From Paramacrobiotus metropolitanus (taxonomy: Eukaryota; Tardigrada; Eutardigrada; Parachela; Macrobiotidae), in the NCBI RefSeq assembly GCF_019649055.1, contig NW_026570287.1:186001-250000 (forward strand): a stretch of DNA of 64,000 bases. The letters are read 5' to 3'. The translations under genes were made by a program, and so were the position numbers. The notes under the pieces are model-generated. The model was not told where the DNA came from. It ran no database searches and was given only the letters and a program-made list of their open reading frames with translations. Positions 23,084-35,306 of this stretch are shown here, in pieces; positions within the stretch are counted from its first letter, which is position 1; every line of letters starts with the position of its first letter.

Positions 23084-26000
23084 TCACCAGATGGCTTCGA
23101 TAGCCGGCACAACTCTCATGAAGCCCGGAGATTCCCGAAGTGTCCAGTAGCGGTAGGTAAATTCGTAAATATCAGGAATGTCGTTTCCGCTCGTCTGTTC
23201 CACTCGCCTGTTAAATATGACCAATTAGACGCATTACTCTACATACAGCATCTTCACACATTTAGGACAAATCTGCAATTTAACTCCTCGACTCTTTTAC
23301 TACTCCACAAGTACATACCGAAACCATCGCGGCTCATAAGGATAATGATCTTTGGTGTATTTCGCGTTACGCTCGCGCTGCGCCTGTTCCACACGCTTCT
23401 TCTCGATTTCAGCGGAAGCCAGGTTTCCACATTCCAGAAGCCTGTTAAATGGGAAGCTTCATTAGCCGTAACACTACAGAGACTGACCTATTAAAATTCC
23501 ATACATTTTTCCAAACTATTTTCACTTTAGAATGTCACCCCATTCATCAAAAAATGACTGGATCAAAGCAAAAGCAAGTGACACAAATCTACCCAAGGGT
23601 CCGAAGATCGGCAAATATAGTTCCCATCGTTTCTTAACAGAGGCCAAATAGAATCAAATTTTTCAAGTCGGCGGTGAGAAAAAATACAATTAACTGATTC
23701 TTGCATGAATGATATCCGTTAAATAAACGCTTTTCCATTAAATTTTGGATAATTACAACTCCACCAGCATTTTTCATCTGACTCTACTGAAGTCACACGA
23801 ACACCGACTGCGACTCTTCATAATTCATACTGACACCGTGACACGGTACCCAATCCCGTCGTACTGTACACTGCAATGCCGCTTTAATTACGTCATGGAA
23901 AATTAAAAAAATGGAAAATTCAAAAAATTACTAATCGAGAAGAAAGTACCAAAGTGCAGCAAGAATCTTCCACAACCCAGTCTTTTTCCAACTAAAGAAT
24001 TTGCGTACATGTTCGACCGAAATTAATGTGTCAGTACCACAACGGCAACCGGCACACACCGTAATGTGATCGCATTACTTACCTTTGGTCAGGCCGAAGC
24101 CTGGAGTCGGTACAGGGTAAAAATCGAGTCATTTCGTCGCTGATTTCGTTTAATTCAATGGCGAAACGTGTGAAGCCATAGTAAACATCGTGGTCAGCCG
24201 GCATGGCTCCAGCTCGCCAAAGAACCTTCGTCCCGGCGCTTCGACTGGTGCCCGTTCGCCCAGGATCCGTCCAATAAACACATTCATTCCAACTGCCAAA
24301 AATTGCAGTAACAGGTGCTCGATCCGGCCCATATACGGTACCTTCGACATGCGTTGGGGTGCCTTCACTGGATGACTAAAAATACGAAAAAATGTCAAAT
24401 TAATACAGAACAAACGTCACCTAATATAAATTACTATCAAAATTGTAGAAGCAACAAAAAGGGTTTTGCGTAAACCTATTCCAGTAGCTAGTAATGGAAT
24501 GCATTCTATTTGTTCTACAGATGTTTCGTCAAACTTCGGGTCAAAGTGCGCGGCTGCAAAACTTTTAAACCCGTTCAAACGTCACCAACGGACAATCTAA
24601 TTCATTCATCATTTCAACCCTTCTTTATAAAAAGCACGCGAACGGCTAACCTTTCCAAATGTCAAATTGGCGTAATAATCGTTGCTGCAGGTGATCTTGA
24701 TGGTTCCGTACACTTCCACGTGCCCCTTCTGAGACATGAGAGCCGAAACGGCAACGCGCGAACTCGGCTTATTCCAGCGATAATGCTCGCTCTTATTAAT
24801 ATTCACATGCACTTCGCCGTGGTTTGTCACTTCGATGGACCGTCCCCAGAAGCGTGTTTTCGGCCGAAAATCTGGAAAGGAATGTGCAAGTCAAAAAAAC
24901 CCAGCAGAAGATCCGGTAAAAATCATACCTTGCCAGTAACAATATTTGTCACTTAAGGATTCGGCGTGGCACGCGGAAATTGGCGGGTGATGACTAACTT
25001 GTTCGGCAACATACCGGAAGCCTTTATCTTCGCGGACGCATTCTGTATAGCATACAGAGTATTACCGTACAGCGTGATCGGCAGGTTCTTCTTGTTGATA
25101 TTCTTTTCTCACTCTCACCATATGTTTCGCCGAGTATTGGATTAAATGGCTTAGTGCTGGCTCGGTAGAATGTCGAAGCGAATCCGGAGACAGCGAATGT
25201 GGCCACGAGAGTCTAACGAGCCAAATTAAACAAAAAGCCCCGTCAATAAACTTCTTAATCCAGAAGTGTAAAGCCATCTTTTAAACACTAACCATCCGTT
25301 CAACTGGATCAGCACAATCCGCAGCGCGATCAAGCAATTCACAATATTCCAATTCCTCCGCTAGCCGCTGAAAACAGCAAACAAATAAATGGGTATATAG
25401 ATACCCATTTGTAAGCCACGAAGTGTAAAATATTCATGGTTATTACAGGGGCTCCCATACTGCCACGCTTACCACAGTCTAACACAAAACTATAAAAAAA
25501 CTGTTACTGTCACAAAATTGTAAATTCACAACAATTGTTAACTGTTAATTATGATATTATCAGATCAAGTGACATCATTACTACGTAATTAACACCGACC
25601 TGCAACATGCTTAGAGGCTCGTTCACTTTAACAGGGAGTGCTAATCTGGTCAAATCTTTGCCGATAAAACCGCCAATCATTTTTAGCAGGCTTCCGTCGG
25701 CAGGCGGCCTTTGGCTGGGGAGCACAGTGCGCCGTCCCGTCTGACGTTGAATGTCACCACGATTAAAATTCTCGTTATCGATATCGTCTACATCGGAATC
25801 CGAAGAACATCCTTCATCTCGCGAATGCGAACGCTACAAACATATCACATTCACACTACATTATTACGTACCTAAATAAGTACGTAATCGCTTGTGCGGG
25901 TAGTTCTTTTACTGCAAAAAATTCATTAAGCCAGAATCTGTATTAAACGCTCCGACGGCCAATACTGTGTTGTCGCTTTACATCATCATGCAACCGCCCA

Positions 26001-29000
26001 GCTCTTTCACTAGTGTCACAGAGAAAATAAAATCGCTTACACTCAAAGGAGATACAAATTCATGTGCAAATTTGCCCCAAGTGCACTTCAACCCCGAAAC
26101 ATGATCACTTACGTCGGAGGATGTATCGGACATAAGATGAGCACTATGCTGCATGCGGCTGCTGCTGAAATGACTGATGGCCGTGAAAAATGTGTCTCCG
26201 CTCCCAATTGTACCAGCGCTATCCGACGATAAAGTGTGCACGATTCGTGTCTACAATAAACAGCATCTGGAACAAGTAGTTCTACATGTAACAAGAATCC
26301 ATAATTTTTACACTACAGCACACATTTTTTTCCGGTTACAGTTTAATTTATGCAGATCAAAATTCGGTACTATAATTGTGAATAGAGTAAAAATTTGAAA
26401 GACAACTGTACTATTGCAACAATAAACTATATATATCAAATATTTATTACTCGATGGTAATGAATACTGTATCGGTGCATCCTATTAGTTTTTTATTAGC
26501 CGTAAGCCACGTCAAATCAAAAAGTACTAAGTGAGTCACCTCGTGTTTATAAATTATTGCATTTTATCAACGCTTTATCTGTTCGCATTTAAAATTTCAA
26601 ACAGTGGTCATACACAAAATTATATTGCAGACTGGCAGTAACACACGCACAATATCGAAAGTAATCTGGCTTGAGCGTACCTGAACCATACTGCCGGTTA
26701 GGGTCCCGTCATCCGATAAGGCACCATTAAATCGATTATATAGCTGGCGGAAATCATTGCCAATGACTCGAAAGGTTGAGATCACTGCAAAATAACCCAG
26801 ATGGCCACGCATTCGCACAACTGACGAGTGACAAATAAAGTTTTCGGTACGCACATTCCCGAGCCAGCAGTAAAGAATCCACATCCATGCGAGAAGTGGT
26901 TGCATTGTTCGGTTGACTTTCGTTATACTTCGTAAGACTTGACTGCGAACCGTGGCTAATATCACTGAGATGACCACCCAGACTGGGTATGGGGGAAGAC
27001 GGTATAGCCGGTATGTTATCCGGAAATGAAGCGGAAGCATTCGAACTGGGCAACTGCAGGGTTTCCATAGTGGGCGGGCGTGGTACCGTCTACAACAACA
27101 ATACCACGGCTCACCAACAAGCCCATTAGGCGCTTTTGAAGGAAATGGGTATTGTACCGATCCTTTTGATGAACTCCCACTTGATGCCATTAAGTCCTCT
27201 TTTTTATCAGGCTTCTTTCGCCTTGAGAAGAATTTCTTTATAGTACCTCTTTTCGAACCGGTATCATTCACGCTGTTCTGCTGCATCAACAAAAAAAGCA
27301 AATTACATACGATGCACTAAGCGCAATACTTGGTTTGTACTAGCGGGCTATTGCCGCGGTAAATATTACGCAAAATATGTGAGAAAACAAACAAAGAAAA
27401 TTCTGCGGCACCTGGATATCGCGTTCTGTTATTGGCTCATTGGCGGCCATTTCCCATTGTTCGACAAGAGCGGCTGCGCGATCGAGCTTCTTGAAAACAG
27501 CATCCAATTCTACATACCCAAAACAGAATACGGTGATGTACACACGCATGATACGCCAATTCTGGTTCCGCCACACTAAACAATTTGAGTACACACAACT
27601 CACGGGCTTTTGAGACGTCTAAACCAATTCGGCAACCGGCTGCGCTTGGCTGATTAAGCAGCGTTGCATCTTTCAGTGTGCCTTCCGCATCAGCGTCACC
27701 TAACAAGCTGGCCATCGTGGCTTGACGGTACAGACGATGATCGTATAGCATTTCACGCCATTTTGCAAATTGTGCATCCGAATATGCCTAGAGAATATGA
27801 AAAAAAACAGCATCAGACACAACCGACCAGAATCCGTCTGTCAGATTCGTTATGTACACGAAAGTGATGCACAGCTTCCGTTGCGTCGATTTCAATGCCA
27901 CGCTTCTTCTTATTGAGAACCACGAAAGACAATGCAATATCAAGTTTCCCCAAGTAATTTCCCTTCTCCATCTGCAAACACCATGATATGCAAGCCATCC
28001 ATTCAGAACTGTTCACTGATATCGTTTACCTCGCCGCGATTTTTTGCATAAATCAAATAGCCCTCCTCCAGACGGCAGAAACGCTGCAATGATAAATGCC
28101 GATACAGACCGGAACTGTAATCTGACAACCATTGGATAAATATGGCGGGGTAACATTTTTATTTCTGATACAGATCCATCGGAAGCTTTTTATTTCTGAA
28201 AAATGATACACACCACGAAGGATGGGTTGATGAGGAAAACAGACTACTTAGTCCGATCCGCAAATACTGTACTAAATATTACAACGTACAAAAACTGGTC
28301 GTTCAGCTTTATCTTGGCGATCAATTACGTATAATTAGTTGGACTAGGTGCGTTCATTCTACACAATTTCATAGCGGTTATACAATATGCAAAACGTAAC
28401 CGCTCACAATGCTATCTGGTCGTTAGTTTATTGCTGTTTTAATGTAAACTGTACACTGGGATCATAATCAATCACAAAAAATACAAATCTGACGAAAATT
28501 GCTCTTCTAAGAAATGGCTCTCACCTCTAGTAGTGCCGAATTAAAGAGCGCTTGCGACGCGAATAATTACTGTATTACAGTATGTTCATAGAAATCTTAT
28601 GACTTCTTTTCTGCCTATACGAATCAAGTCCATATGACTATTTGCATAAATAGCTGAATAATTGTAAGAAAACTCTACAAGTTCATACAAGCGACGGAAA
28701 ATAATAATATCATAATAATTAATACGAGTATAGTAGTCAATCAGAAATTATTAACTCACAAATCAAAAGAGAAAGCAAAACAGCATAATCAGGCAGAGTT
28801 TACACCATTCACAGCACACACATTTTTCAGCCGATAGCGGTCACATAGGGAAACGATTTCTCACAAATTAACCTACAAACCTCTGCTGAGTCTGCTCATT
28901 CGAACATAAACATGAACCGCAAATGTGCGTGACAAACAAGCTCTGATAGGATCAAGATGCAATCAACTGCTTACGCCTGTCATCCGCATGCCGTCGGATA

Positions 29001-29520
29001 ATAAAATAAACAATAAAAAAATTACACCACGACACATGCTTACTTTCTGGAAACCTGTTCCCCGTCGCCGACGCTTCTTCGACAGCAGCCCCTCAAAAAC
29101 AGGCACAACCTTCTCGAATGTCTCTCCGACGCGCAAACCCTTGATAATTTCATAATCCGTACCCACGGTCTGATTAGCCCGTGAATCGTCAAATAATCCC
29201 ACCGGTGACGGCTTGATCGAGCCACCGCTTTCCTCCGCTTCATAACTAAAATACTCGGACTGTGAGGAGGAGCCTTCTCCCGACGGCGTGGACGACGACA
29301 TGGAGACGCTGGATGGTGAATGGCAGTGGCCCTGTTTGCGAGCTGTGCCATTTTTACTTCCAACCGGACTGGACTGCTGCTGATTGACTCGGTTGGTCAG
29401 ATCCACCGCGATCGAATTGGGACGTGGCATGGTACTACCACGCAGAATACTAGTTTTATCTTTCGGATCGCTGACGGTGCGTAGCAGTTTCACAGTATCA
29501 GCAGAAGCAGTGTGGTCCAT
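23084..29520 (-). CDS. OSBPL6-like: Oxysterol-binding protein-related protein (ORP3/6/7 type), 17 exons
   Basis: Exons: 29044-29520, 28030-28083, 27858-27971, 27604-27787, 27412-27509, 27158-27280, 26855-27089, 26681-26784, 26113-26250, 25600-25833, 25293-25367, 25119-25212, 24929-25042, 24651-24871, 24083-24375, 23319-23441, 23084-23207. The phases close perfectly to 934 aa, the length class of human ORP6. A PH domain spans about 137-245 ([13 protein letters not shown] to YDHRLYRQ). A Ser-rich linker carries an FFAT-like TFFTAIS at about 483-489. The ORD follows, with [30 protein letters not shown] (633-644) and the lipid-headgroup signature EQVSHHPP (657-664), ending in the usual LRPDQR and charged helix. 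The family moves sterol or phosphoinositide lipids at ER contact sites; the ligand here is not determinable. The ATG at 29520 is the first in frame. Confidence 0.92.
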
Positions 29521-30289
29521 CGTCGTCGCCGTGGATGGCCGCAAAACTCCAACATCAAAACAAAACCACGAAACCAGTCTTATTACGGCGTCTACTTGAT
29601 GAAGTAATCGTCAATCCACAGATAAGATAACATTTCAGTTGGACTGTACGACAACTGTTATGCCAAATATTAAAATTTCAGTAATAATTACCGATTACAT
29701 GATCATGAATCGTGATAACGCAACTGTAACAATTACGTACATCGCACTGAAAAATCAAATGGGCAAAATAAAATTGGCAGCGCTGTATAGCTGGCACGAA
29801 ATATTTCCAGAATGGTAGTCGATTTCTATTCGGAAGCTGAAACACGTCACATAGTGAAACACGAGTCGAAAACTACGTTGCGCTGACACCGACTTCGTTT
29901 CGCGAACGGAAATTCTGTAAAATGTTGTCTTCCAAGTTGGCAGCCAATAAAATTTTTCCACACACTGCTGAATATTAGCTGTTTTTCATTTTTGATTTAT
30001 TGAACTAACAAAGAGAATTTCCATAAAAAAGATTACAAAGTTCTGTTTTCCGGAAATTTTGCGAGCGAAGGGATCGTTATCCGTTGATACTGCCTGGTGA
30101 GACGTGGGTGCACAACCTGGGGTTGACAGTTACACCTTCGGGGTGTTTGGATTTATTTGTTTTTGGGCTTGTTGCTGGTTGCACAACAGGCGCAAGCAAG
30201 ATCGCCAACTCGTTTCCGGATCTCTTTTTGGACTTTTTTGTTTTTGTTTGAATACTCCCGCATTTACTGATTGTGCTGCTCACCAGAGA
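29521..30289. promoter_or_regulatory. Divergent promoter region between the ORP gene and syntaxin-5
   Basis: The ORP start codon (minus strand, 29520) and the syntaxin-5 start codon (plus strand, 30290) lie head to head across about 770 bases with no supported gene between. The stretch must hold both 5' UTRs and probably a shared or back-to-back promoter. No TATA box could be assigned with confidence. The promoter role is inferred from orientation. Confidence 0.45.
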
Positions 30290-31645
30290 ATGTCTAAGGA
30301 CAGGACGCAGGAGTTCAGCAGTATTGTCCGGAATCTCCAGCAGAGCCATCTGCATCAAAATGGATACCGTGCACATTCCCCTGCTGCTGCTGGCCAGACT
30401 GCCACCAGACAGCGACAAGCGCAGTTTGCCAAGGAGTTTATGGGCTATGCCCGGAATATTGGGAAAGATCTGTCACAAACCTATGCCAAACTAGAGAAAC
30501 TCACGCTGTTGTCTAAGAAAAAATCCCTGTTTGATGATCGGGGATCGGAAATCGAGCACTTGAGCCAGATGATCAAGGAGGATATACAGCATCTCAACCA
30601 GCAGATTTCTAAACTGGAAGAACTAAAAAAACACGGTCATAATGTCCAGTCGACACCTCGTCATCATTTGGAGTCGCATTCGACATCCGTTGTAATCGGA
30701 TTACAGTCGAGTTTAGCGAAGATGTCCACCAAATTTAAGGAGGTTCTGGAGATTCGTACGGAGAACATGAAGCAGCAGCAAGAAAGACGCGACAAATACT
30801 CTTCTTCGGTTCCAGCCAGCGAGTATATCCCTTCACGTCCTACTAACTCCATTCTCCTGCAGCCGGATATTGTTCCTGGAGATGCGCCGGTGTCCATTGA
30901 TATGTCCAGTTTGACACGACGCAATACATCGCAGCAGCAGCAGCAGATGCAGCTGATTAACGAGCAGGATGCGTACATTCAGTCCCGAGCGGATGCCGTT
31001 CAGAATATTGAGTCGACGATTGTGGAGCTTGGAGGCATCTTTCAGCAGCTGGCACACATGGTTAAAGAGCAGGTAATTGTGATTTCAGAAAATTCTGGGA
31101 AACAATGTTAAGTATTTTTATTGTCCATGTTTTTCATTACTGTAATGGAGTAGCAGTTTATAAATCATCACAATTTCGAAGATTTTCCGAAAATAGTATA
31201 GCTGTGGATGGTTAATCTTATTCGGCTTATTGCGACTGTTGAACGAAAATGCTTGGCACCATCGTTCACTCACATAATTTAGCTTACGCGGGGTGGCCTT
31301 TTTGTATTGCCTTAGAATGTATTATAATAATTGTGTTCTTTATTCTTTAATATTTTACGGGGCATGTTGTTTGAAGTCTTGAGATGTATCTGAATTTTGG
31401 AAATTTGATGCGTATGTTATTTTTTCTTTTAGGAAGAAGTCGTTCAGCGTATCGATATGCACGTGGAAGACGCGGAGAGTAACATCGAAGCCGCCCACGA
31501 CGAGCTGCTGCGTTATTTTCGCTCGATATCATCCAATCGTTGGCTCATGGCCAAGGTTTTTGGGATCTTGCTGGTTTTCTTTTTTGATTTTTGTGATCTT
31601 TTTTGCTTAATCATTCATTTTAAATCGAGAGACTATTCCAGATGA
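30290..31645 (+). CDS. STX5: Syntaxin-5 (Golgi Qa-SNARE)
   Basis: Exon 1 is 30290-31072 and exon 2 is 31433-31645, joined in phase 0 for 331 aa. The start MSKDRTQEF matches the family start. Next come the Habc helices with the near-invariant IGKDLSQTYAKLEKLTLL and KKSLFDDR segments, then SLQSSLAKMSTKFKEVLE-like sequence and the Qa-SNARE core from INEQDAYIQSRADAVQNIES through the layer-zero glutamine region IFQQLAHMVKEQ. The short lead NRWLMAK precedes the C-terminal anchor. Syntaxin-5 drives ER-to-Golgi and intra-Golgi fusion. The anchor is unusual: two Asp lie inside the hydrophobic run and a charged tail follows, so the last 25-30 codons may be mis-spliced or divergent (see findings). Confidence 0.93.
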
Positions 31646-32419
31646 ACCTAGTAAAAGATTATTTATTTCTGTGGAACAACTTTTAAGTTTAATGTGATTC
31701 TATCATGAACACGTTTTGGTCACCCGTTTTATAAATCGTAAGGTGTGATTGTGTAAATGAACGAGTCCTTCGCAGCGACACGGAATGGATTAAAAGCGGT
31801 GTAAGTTTTTCTTGTATCCATTGTTTTGATCATCAGTCAGTGTCCTGCTGGGTGTGACTACTCTGGCTTAAACTGCTTCGACCCAGGAAAATGTGAATCT
31901 CTTTTGACAGCGATTTTTTATTAAACAGATGCTTATCCTTTACAAACTGGCAAGTGAACACAGTCATCGAATAAACAGCTAAAAAAAGTAAAAATTAGTC
32001 GTTGAAAATACGAAAGTAAAAATAAAAACCAGTGCCAGAATATGTATCCTCGCTTCAAGGCAGCAGCAGCCCATTAAACACCCCACAGCATCAGCCGTTA
32101 AACACCAAGCCGAAAGAACATGACAACCATTCAAAAAGGTTCACAAGTGGACTAGAACTGATAAAACTGTAGTTCTAAAATTATGTACGATATTAAATGA
32201 ACAAATCGGCAGTCCATGAACACCATAAATAGGCGCGGCGTGGACCATTCGACAGGCACAACGGCAACGAAAGAACTCGTTTCACCATTACTGCGCAGCA
32301 GGCTGTTCTGCTCGCTCAATGCAAAAATATCGCTTTCCATTATCCATATGCAAATAAGGCACCAAAGAGGAATCAGCTGCGTTATATCATCACCATCGAA
32401 GGATTTCAGTAGGCGCTCC
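31646..32419. other. Convergent 3' region between syntaxin-5 and LRRFIP
   Basis: Tail-to-tail spacer. AATAAA at 31970-31975 is a plausible syntaxin-5 polyadenylation signal. No coding sequence was supported, and open frames on the minus strand near 32.2-32.4 kb are downstream of the LRRFIP stop. Confidence 0.5.
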
Positions 32420-35306
32420 TTATTCATCCTTATTGCCCCCAGACATCACCGCCAGTTTGGATTGTTTAAGCTTGTCCAAGCGTTTTTGCAGGTGGTTGTA
32501 AGAATTCTGCGATTCTTCGGCTTTGACTTGGGCATCCCGAAGCTGTGAAGAAAATTTCCTCATGAATCTTGAATTTTCCACACAAAAAACTCCCGCTACC
32601 CCCCATTTACAACATAAAAAAGCATACCTCACGCTGAAGTTTACGCTTCTCAGCTTTCAGCTCTTCTTCGGATGCTTCCGCTTTTTCAGCAGCAGTCTTG
32701 AAACGTTTCACCTGGCCTTCTAACCGGTTTATTGTAGCCTGTAAAGTACTGTTGTCCTGTTCCGCCTTTTGCAGCTTCAGTTTGAACTCGTTGACTTTCT
32801 GGGCTGCTTCCTCTGTAAAAAAAGTAATAACACACTGTTAAACGCATACCCTTCACATTGTTCCCACGACTTTAACCGCTATCGACTACCGAGACAACTA
32901 CTAATTAAAGTCGGCCACTTTCCGGGGTAGCAAAAAACCAAACGACACATGCTACAACGTTTTACAGAAAGGAAGAAAATAATTAATACTTATAGAAAAA
33001 AATTTATTACATTTACATCAATGATAATTATACTTACACTTGCTGTTGCTCACAGTCTGCGACAACAAACTTTTGACAGATTCGACAAAATTATCTTTCT
33101 TACTTTGGGCTGCAGCAACTATATTCGAATCCGGTCCATTGAGCTGAAGCGTTTTGCCAATCAGATCTCGTCCAGCACCGCGAGCTTTCTCCTCCTCGTA
33201 ATCTAACTTCAAACGGTGAAGCTGATCCGTCAGTTCCTGTTTCTCATCAGATAATTTCTTTAGCTTCTTATCCAGAGATCCTTCTCCCGCGTCTTTAAGG
33301 ATATCCGCAGCTTCTTTGGTAATTAGCGCAGGCTTCTGCTTTGGTTTGGGAGTACTTCCCGAAGCATTACTGCTGATACTTTCGTCCTCCTCCTCGTCGT
33401 TCGGCTTCTCCTCACCGACTAGCACCAAGTTGTTCTCGGCAATTAAACGATCTCGAACATCCAGTTGATATTTGGCAGCCTCCAAATCTCTTTGCAGTTT
33501 TTCGAAATCGCGTTTAAGCAACTCGTGTTCCTGCAGCCCATAAAAACTGCGTCAATGTAATTAAATTAAAATCATAACCACATTTCCGGAACACCGATGT
33601 CTGAACAATACAATCATTCGAAATACCGGTACCTAAACTTTCTCGTACTCAAATCAAGTCTCTGGTTTAAGTCAATAAAGCGTAAACCTTTCCTGAACAA
33701 CACAGCCAAAAATTCGTAAAAGGCATTACATATGCCATAAACAAGTTCGTGCAAAAAAATCCTGTACATTCATTGTCAATATCGCAAGAGATCACAACAA
33801 ATGCAATTTTACCGTGCACTTTTTCCGATGTTCCTTCACCAAACTAATGTGCTTCTCGTCTATCTCTTCCATATCATCCTTAATATTCTCCAGTTCAAAT
33901 TTCAAACAGACTTTCTCATTGTCAAGTTGAGCATTATTCAGTGTGGCTTGTTTCAGCTTTTCCTGGACTTCATTATAACGATCCTGCAAAATCCGCATGA
34001 GCAGTTAAGATAACAGAATACAAACTGAAACAACGCATCCATGTGCACAAAACCACGATAACCCACCCTCAGATCTTTGTCAGCATCTGTCGTGGTATCA
34101 CTACTGCCCCTCCGAGAGCCGTAAGAAGCAGTGTAGCGAACTCGACTGGAACTCGGAGGCGGCAAAGTGGATGGCATGGATGTTCGGTAAGACCGGGAGG
34201 ATGAATCGGCGCCGTGATCGTCATCCATTTCGCGCTGCTGTTTTTCAATTTCCTTCATCCTAGCTGAGCGATATTCTGCACGAGTGGCTTTCATGGCTTG
34301 CAAGCGACTTTCCGCCTGTAATAAATCGGCTGGTAGGTATTGACAAATCAACAAAATTAAAAAATAATACTGCGGAATTTCCGAAATTTCGGATTCCGAA
34401 AAACCCTGATGCAGCACGACTGTTTCATTTTCACAAAGCAGATCGTACACACCAGCACCACAGCTGAGGAGAATGATCCGAGCAAACGATTCTGCCGCGT
34501 TGTGTAAAATAGCCAGTCCAGATATGCAATAAAGTCTATAATCAATTTATACTATAATCTACTTATACTTAAATGCAAGCTTCTTGTGCCGGTTATCAGA
34601 TTAATCTCAAAAGAAAAATCAATATTTAAAAAATAATATGGTTATTCGAAATTTACCACAACATATAAAAATCCATCCCATCCTAATTTGCTAAACAATG
34701 TTTACCTTATTGTTAACAGCTCAAATTGCACGCACTTTTGAACATAATAGCTGCTTATTTGCATTACCGCTTAGCACACCAAACCGACATCGAAAAGAAA
34801 ACACTCGCGCGACCAATACAATCGCCCGCTAGTTGAATCGAATACTTCTTCATTTTCTTTATGTAAACAAGACAATTCCATAAAAAAGACCCTTAAGTGC
34901 TGATAATCAGCAAAAATGGAGCCTGTTACCATTTTTTAACCTGGCGTAATATTGGATTGTTAATTTTTTCTACAATATTTTCTGTGATCAAGCGATTTTC
35001 GCAGCATCCGACTACACCAAGACTTAGTATACTGTCGTGTGAATCTAAACAACAGGCGCCTGAAACGGCGTAAATAATTGCTAGTTTCCAATTAGAGACT
35101 ATTAATAGCAGAACTAACGAAATACGACTATCATGATGCCATCCCGAACACGAATACGTCGTACGATCCGTGCACACATAACACATTCAACACCGACGAG
35201 TGTAAACTGTAACCCATTTACGATTTCAGCCTACCTCTCGTGTAATCGACGAAAGGGCCTGGTCCTCGGCGGAATACCGCTGTCCCGGACGACGTCTGCC
35301 CGACAT
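32420..35306 (-). CDS. LRRFIP: LRRFIP1/2 family coiled-coil protein, 6 exons
   Basis: Exons: 35235-35306, 34067-34315, 33813-33983, 33054-33530, 32628-32810, 32420-32542, giving about 424 aa. The N-terminus has basic residues then [15 protein letters not shown], followed by [20 protein letters not shown] and EIEKQQRE, the recognisable LRRFIP head. A Ser-rich linker comes next. A long coiled-coil then includes [41 protein letters not shown] and [20 protein letters not shown], ending in [14 protein letters not shown]. Vertebrate LRRFIPs bind Flightless-I and take part in actin-linked and innate/Wnt signalling; only the family is shown here. The exon 4/5 junction is the least certain: the GTGAGC donor at 33054 keeps frame, while the stronger-looking GTAAGT just downstream makes a stop with the next exon. 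Confidence 0.88.

Noticed and set aside
27090-27157. A 25-base intron at GTGAGC in the ORP linker
   Set aside because: It is too short for an intron. The GTACAA donor at 27157 gives a 68-base intron with correct phase and is preferred.
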